From: Zetaproteobacteria bacterium
Lineage (GTDB): Bacteria > Pseudomonadota > Zetaproteobacteria > Mariprofundales > Mariprofundaceae
Direction of reading: 5' to 3'
Assembly: GCA_021545585.1 (NCBI GenBank)
Contig: JAJRTF010000112.1
Span: forward strand, 1-32,732
DNA: 32,732 bases
Shown here: one piece after another, positions 31,410-32,732 of the stretch
How the letters are laid out: each line of letters starts with the position of its first letter
Numbering within the stretch: the first letter of the stretch is position 1
The notes under the pieces: model-generated
The model's input: only the letters and a program-made list of their open reading frames with translations
What the model was told of the DNA's origin: nothing
The model's database searches: none
Translations under genes and position numbers: made by a program

Positions 31410-32523
31410 GTTTCCAGCCATCCTGTGCCACCATATTTTCAACCAGTGTCGAAAAATTCTGTTGGCCATCATAAAGCCGTCGCTGGATTTGTGCACCGCC
31501 GCCGCGACTGCGCCAGTGCTGTATCTGCGCATCGACAATATCCAGTTCGGTAATATCTGCGCCATGCCGGGCCAGATAGCCGATGCGTGATTGCAGCCAG
31601 TCCAGAAGCGGGATCAGGGATTCATCGGACGGGTCGATAAGGGTGGCCTCCATACCATATCGGCATGCACGCCAGCGGTTTTCACGGATAAGGGAGGGGT
31701 GCACTTTCTGTGTTTCAGGGGCATGTATGGCGGCGATGGCCTCGGCGCGCACATAGGCGATGTATGCAGCCGTGTCTTCTTGCTGGATGGGCATGTCGCC
31801 CACCCGTATTTCCAGCGTGCCAAAATCCGGATGCGGGCGCATTTCCCACCAGATATCGCGTACCGAATCAATACTGCCGGTGCTTAGCAGACGGCCCGCG
31901 CAATGCTCGAAATCCATCCAGTCGTCAAAATAAAAGGGCATGCCGCCCTGACTTAAGCCTTCAAACACCTTGATGCGACTGGCCGCCAGGCCGGTGTCCT
32001 CACCCTGCCAGAAAGGGGAATTGGCTGAAATAGCCAGGAATACCGGCATGATGGGTAACAGGTGATTCATCGCCCGGATACAGCTATCACCATCGGGCAT
32101 GCCGACATGTACATGGATGCCGAAAATATTGAAGCGATAGGCCATCCATTGCAGGCGATCAAGAAGACGGTGATAGCGCGGGTCGGATGTGACTTGCTGG
32201 TCGCGCCAGCGTGAAAGCGGGTGCGTGCCGCTTGCCATCAGGCAGGCATGCTGCCCGGCAAGGATGTCTCTGACCCGTTGATAATGAAGCACAAGTTCCT
32301 TCATACATGCATCAGTCCGGGTGTGGATGCCGGTATTGATTTCAACCGTGGATGTGAACAATTCAGGTTTGATATGCGGATCATCATTGATGACGGCAAA
32401 CACATCCGGAGCAGCAGGAATCTGGGCGCCGTATTTTTCGTCCACAGTAATCCATTCCATTTCCACACCCAGCGTCCCGGTGTCGGATGCATGAAATGGA
32501 AATGAGTGCCCTGCTCTAGTCAT
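31402..32523 (-). CDS. ybdK: Carboxylate-amine ligase, GCS2/YbdK type
   Basis: A 373-residue ATP-dependent ligase of the glutamate-cysteine ligase 2 family, the same size as E. coli YbdK. Motifs: TLGVEMEWITVDE at the start, FTSTVEINTGIHT, NIFGIHVHVGMPDGD (metal-binding His), LAISANSPFWQGEDTGLAASR and MRPHPDFGTLEIRVGDMP. YbdK has weak gamma-glutamylcysteine ligase activity; true substrates are often unknown, so here too. ATG 32523 fits the family length and lies 7 bases after a perfect TATAAT. It is coupled to the M20 amidohydrolase. An insertion sequence begins just upstream. Confidence 0.92.
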   Translation of the reverse strand: MTRAGHSFPFHASDTGTLGVEMEWITVDEKYGAQIPAAPDVFAVINDDPHIKPELFTSTVEINTGIHTRTDACMKELVLHYQRVRDILAGQHACLMASGTHPLSRWRDQQVTSDPRYHRLLDRLQWMAYRFNIFGIHVHVGMPDGDSCIRAMNHLLPIMPVFLAISANSPFWQGEDTGLAASRIKVFEGLSQGGMPFYFDDWMDFEHCAGRLLSTGSIDSVRDIWWEMRPHPDFGTLEIRVGDMPIQQEDTAAYIAYVRAEAIAAIHAPETQKVHPSLIRENRWRACRYGMEATLIDPSDESLIPLLDWLQSRIGYLARHGADITELDIVDAQIQHWRSRGGGAQIQRRLYDGQQNFSTLVENMVAQDGWKHD

Positions 32524-32530
32524 ACACTCT

Positions 32531-32536
32531 ATTATA
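32531..32536 (-). promoter_or_regulatory. -10 box of ybdK (leaderless type)
   Basis: A perfect TATAAT on the minus strand, 7 bases before the ybdK ATG and with no Shine-Dalgarno sequence. No good -35 is seen at 16-18 bases. The predicted start of transcription coincides with the start codon. Confidence 0.5.
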
Positions 32537-32617
32537 GCCTGCAAAACCCTGCTCTGCGTGCAGGGGAAGGGTGCCCGCATTGGCTCACAAATAATGTAAC
32601 CGAAAGGAGGCATTGAT

Positions 32618-32732
32618 ATGGGCAAGAAAGAGAATCAGATTTACCTTCAAGCAATCATCCGCCGCTATCGACGGGCAGGCCGTGCTGCCAAGGGCATGAT
32701 ACTAGACGAGTTCTGCTCTGTCTGCGGTTACA
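32618..32732 (+). CDS. Transposase of an insertion sequence, 5' part (cut by window edge)
   Basis: The last 38 codons of the window open an integrase-type transposase. YRRAGRAAKGMILDEFCSVCGY matches the N-terminal helix-turn-helix of a common family of IS transposases, in which a line of the form KGxILDEFCxxxGYxRKYAIRLL follows. AAAGGAGG lies seven bases before ATG 32618. The DDE domain is outside. The left end of the element must lie between 32524 and about 32600; no inverted repeat can be confirmed without the right end. The family name is a recollection, not a search result. Confidence 0.75.
   Translation, partial: MGKKENQIYLQAIIRRYRRAGRAAKGMILDEFCSVCGY

Overview
The window looks like a chromosomal segment of a Gram-negative proteobacterium. 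It carries LPS inner-core and lipid A genes (waaC, waaF, lpxL, kdsB, hldA), an O-antigen ligase, an LptF-type permease, an AcnA aconitase and an ECF sigma factor beside DUF3619/DUF3106-type genes. The genus cannot be fixed from the window. A Zetaproteobacterium (Mariprofundus-like) or a gamma/betaproteobacterium would fit, and this is inference only. I found no tRNA, rRNA, CRISPR array or prophage. No stretch over 300 bases lacks a gene. All intergenic gaps are under about 140 bases, and the larger ones hold the promoters and hairpins listed.

Layout. Positions 1-1590 (-) hold the 5' part of acnA, cut by the window edge. Positions 1730-4713 hold a damaged stretch: pcm (+) meets a Mut7-C gene (-) tail to tail, and both have lost their 3' ends. 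The Mut7-C gene is also frameshifted and is the last gene of an nfeD-slipin-Mut7-C operon. Positions 4819-6924 (+) hold a small envelope or stress cassette: a secreted glycine-hexad repeat protein, an ECF sigma factor, a one-TM DUF3619-like candidate anti-sigma, a small exported acidic protein and an exported DUF3106 protein. The last four overlap. uup follows at 6970-8880, then a higBA toxin-antitoxin pair (-) with its own palindromic operator.

Positions 9551-28753 are the envelope island. On the minus strand hldA and kdsB overlap by one base. Next comes a set of wecE-like aminotransferase, ArnT/PMT-like GT, wecD-like acetyltransferase and ArnC/GtrB-like GT2, followed upstream by two methyltransferases. 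By family logic this set would make a polyprenyl-phosphate-linked N-acetylated 4-amino-6-deoxyhexose and transfer it in the periplasm. It resembles the Arn lipid A modification route with a different sugar. lptF (+) sits alone and converges on waaL with a 27-bp overlap. From Trm112 (28753) down to waaL (18187) runs a compact minus-strand operon: Trm112, lpxL, methyltransferase, waaF, waaC, ICMT-like methyltransferase, DUF3108 protein, a frameshifted methyltransferase, a carbamoyltransferase, a WaaE-like GT2, a GT4 and waaL. Most neighbours overlap by 1-11 bases, so translation is probably coupled. The operon would build and decorate the LPS core and ligate O-antigen to it.

Positions 28885-32523 (-) hold a Bax-inhibitor-1 family protein with a strong terminator, fxsA, and an overlapping M20 amidohydrolase / YbdK-type carboxylate-amine ligase pair. 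At the right edge (32618-32732, +) an insertion-sequence transposase begins and is cut by the window.

A recurring regulatory feature is that several genes without a Shine-Dalgarno sequence (nfeD, ybdK, higB, fxsA) have a sigma70-like -10 hexamer ending 6-7 bases before the start codon. This predicts leaderless or near-leaderless mRNAs.
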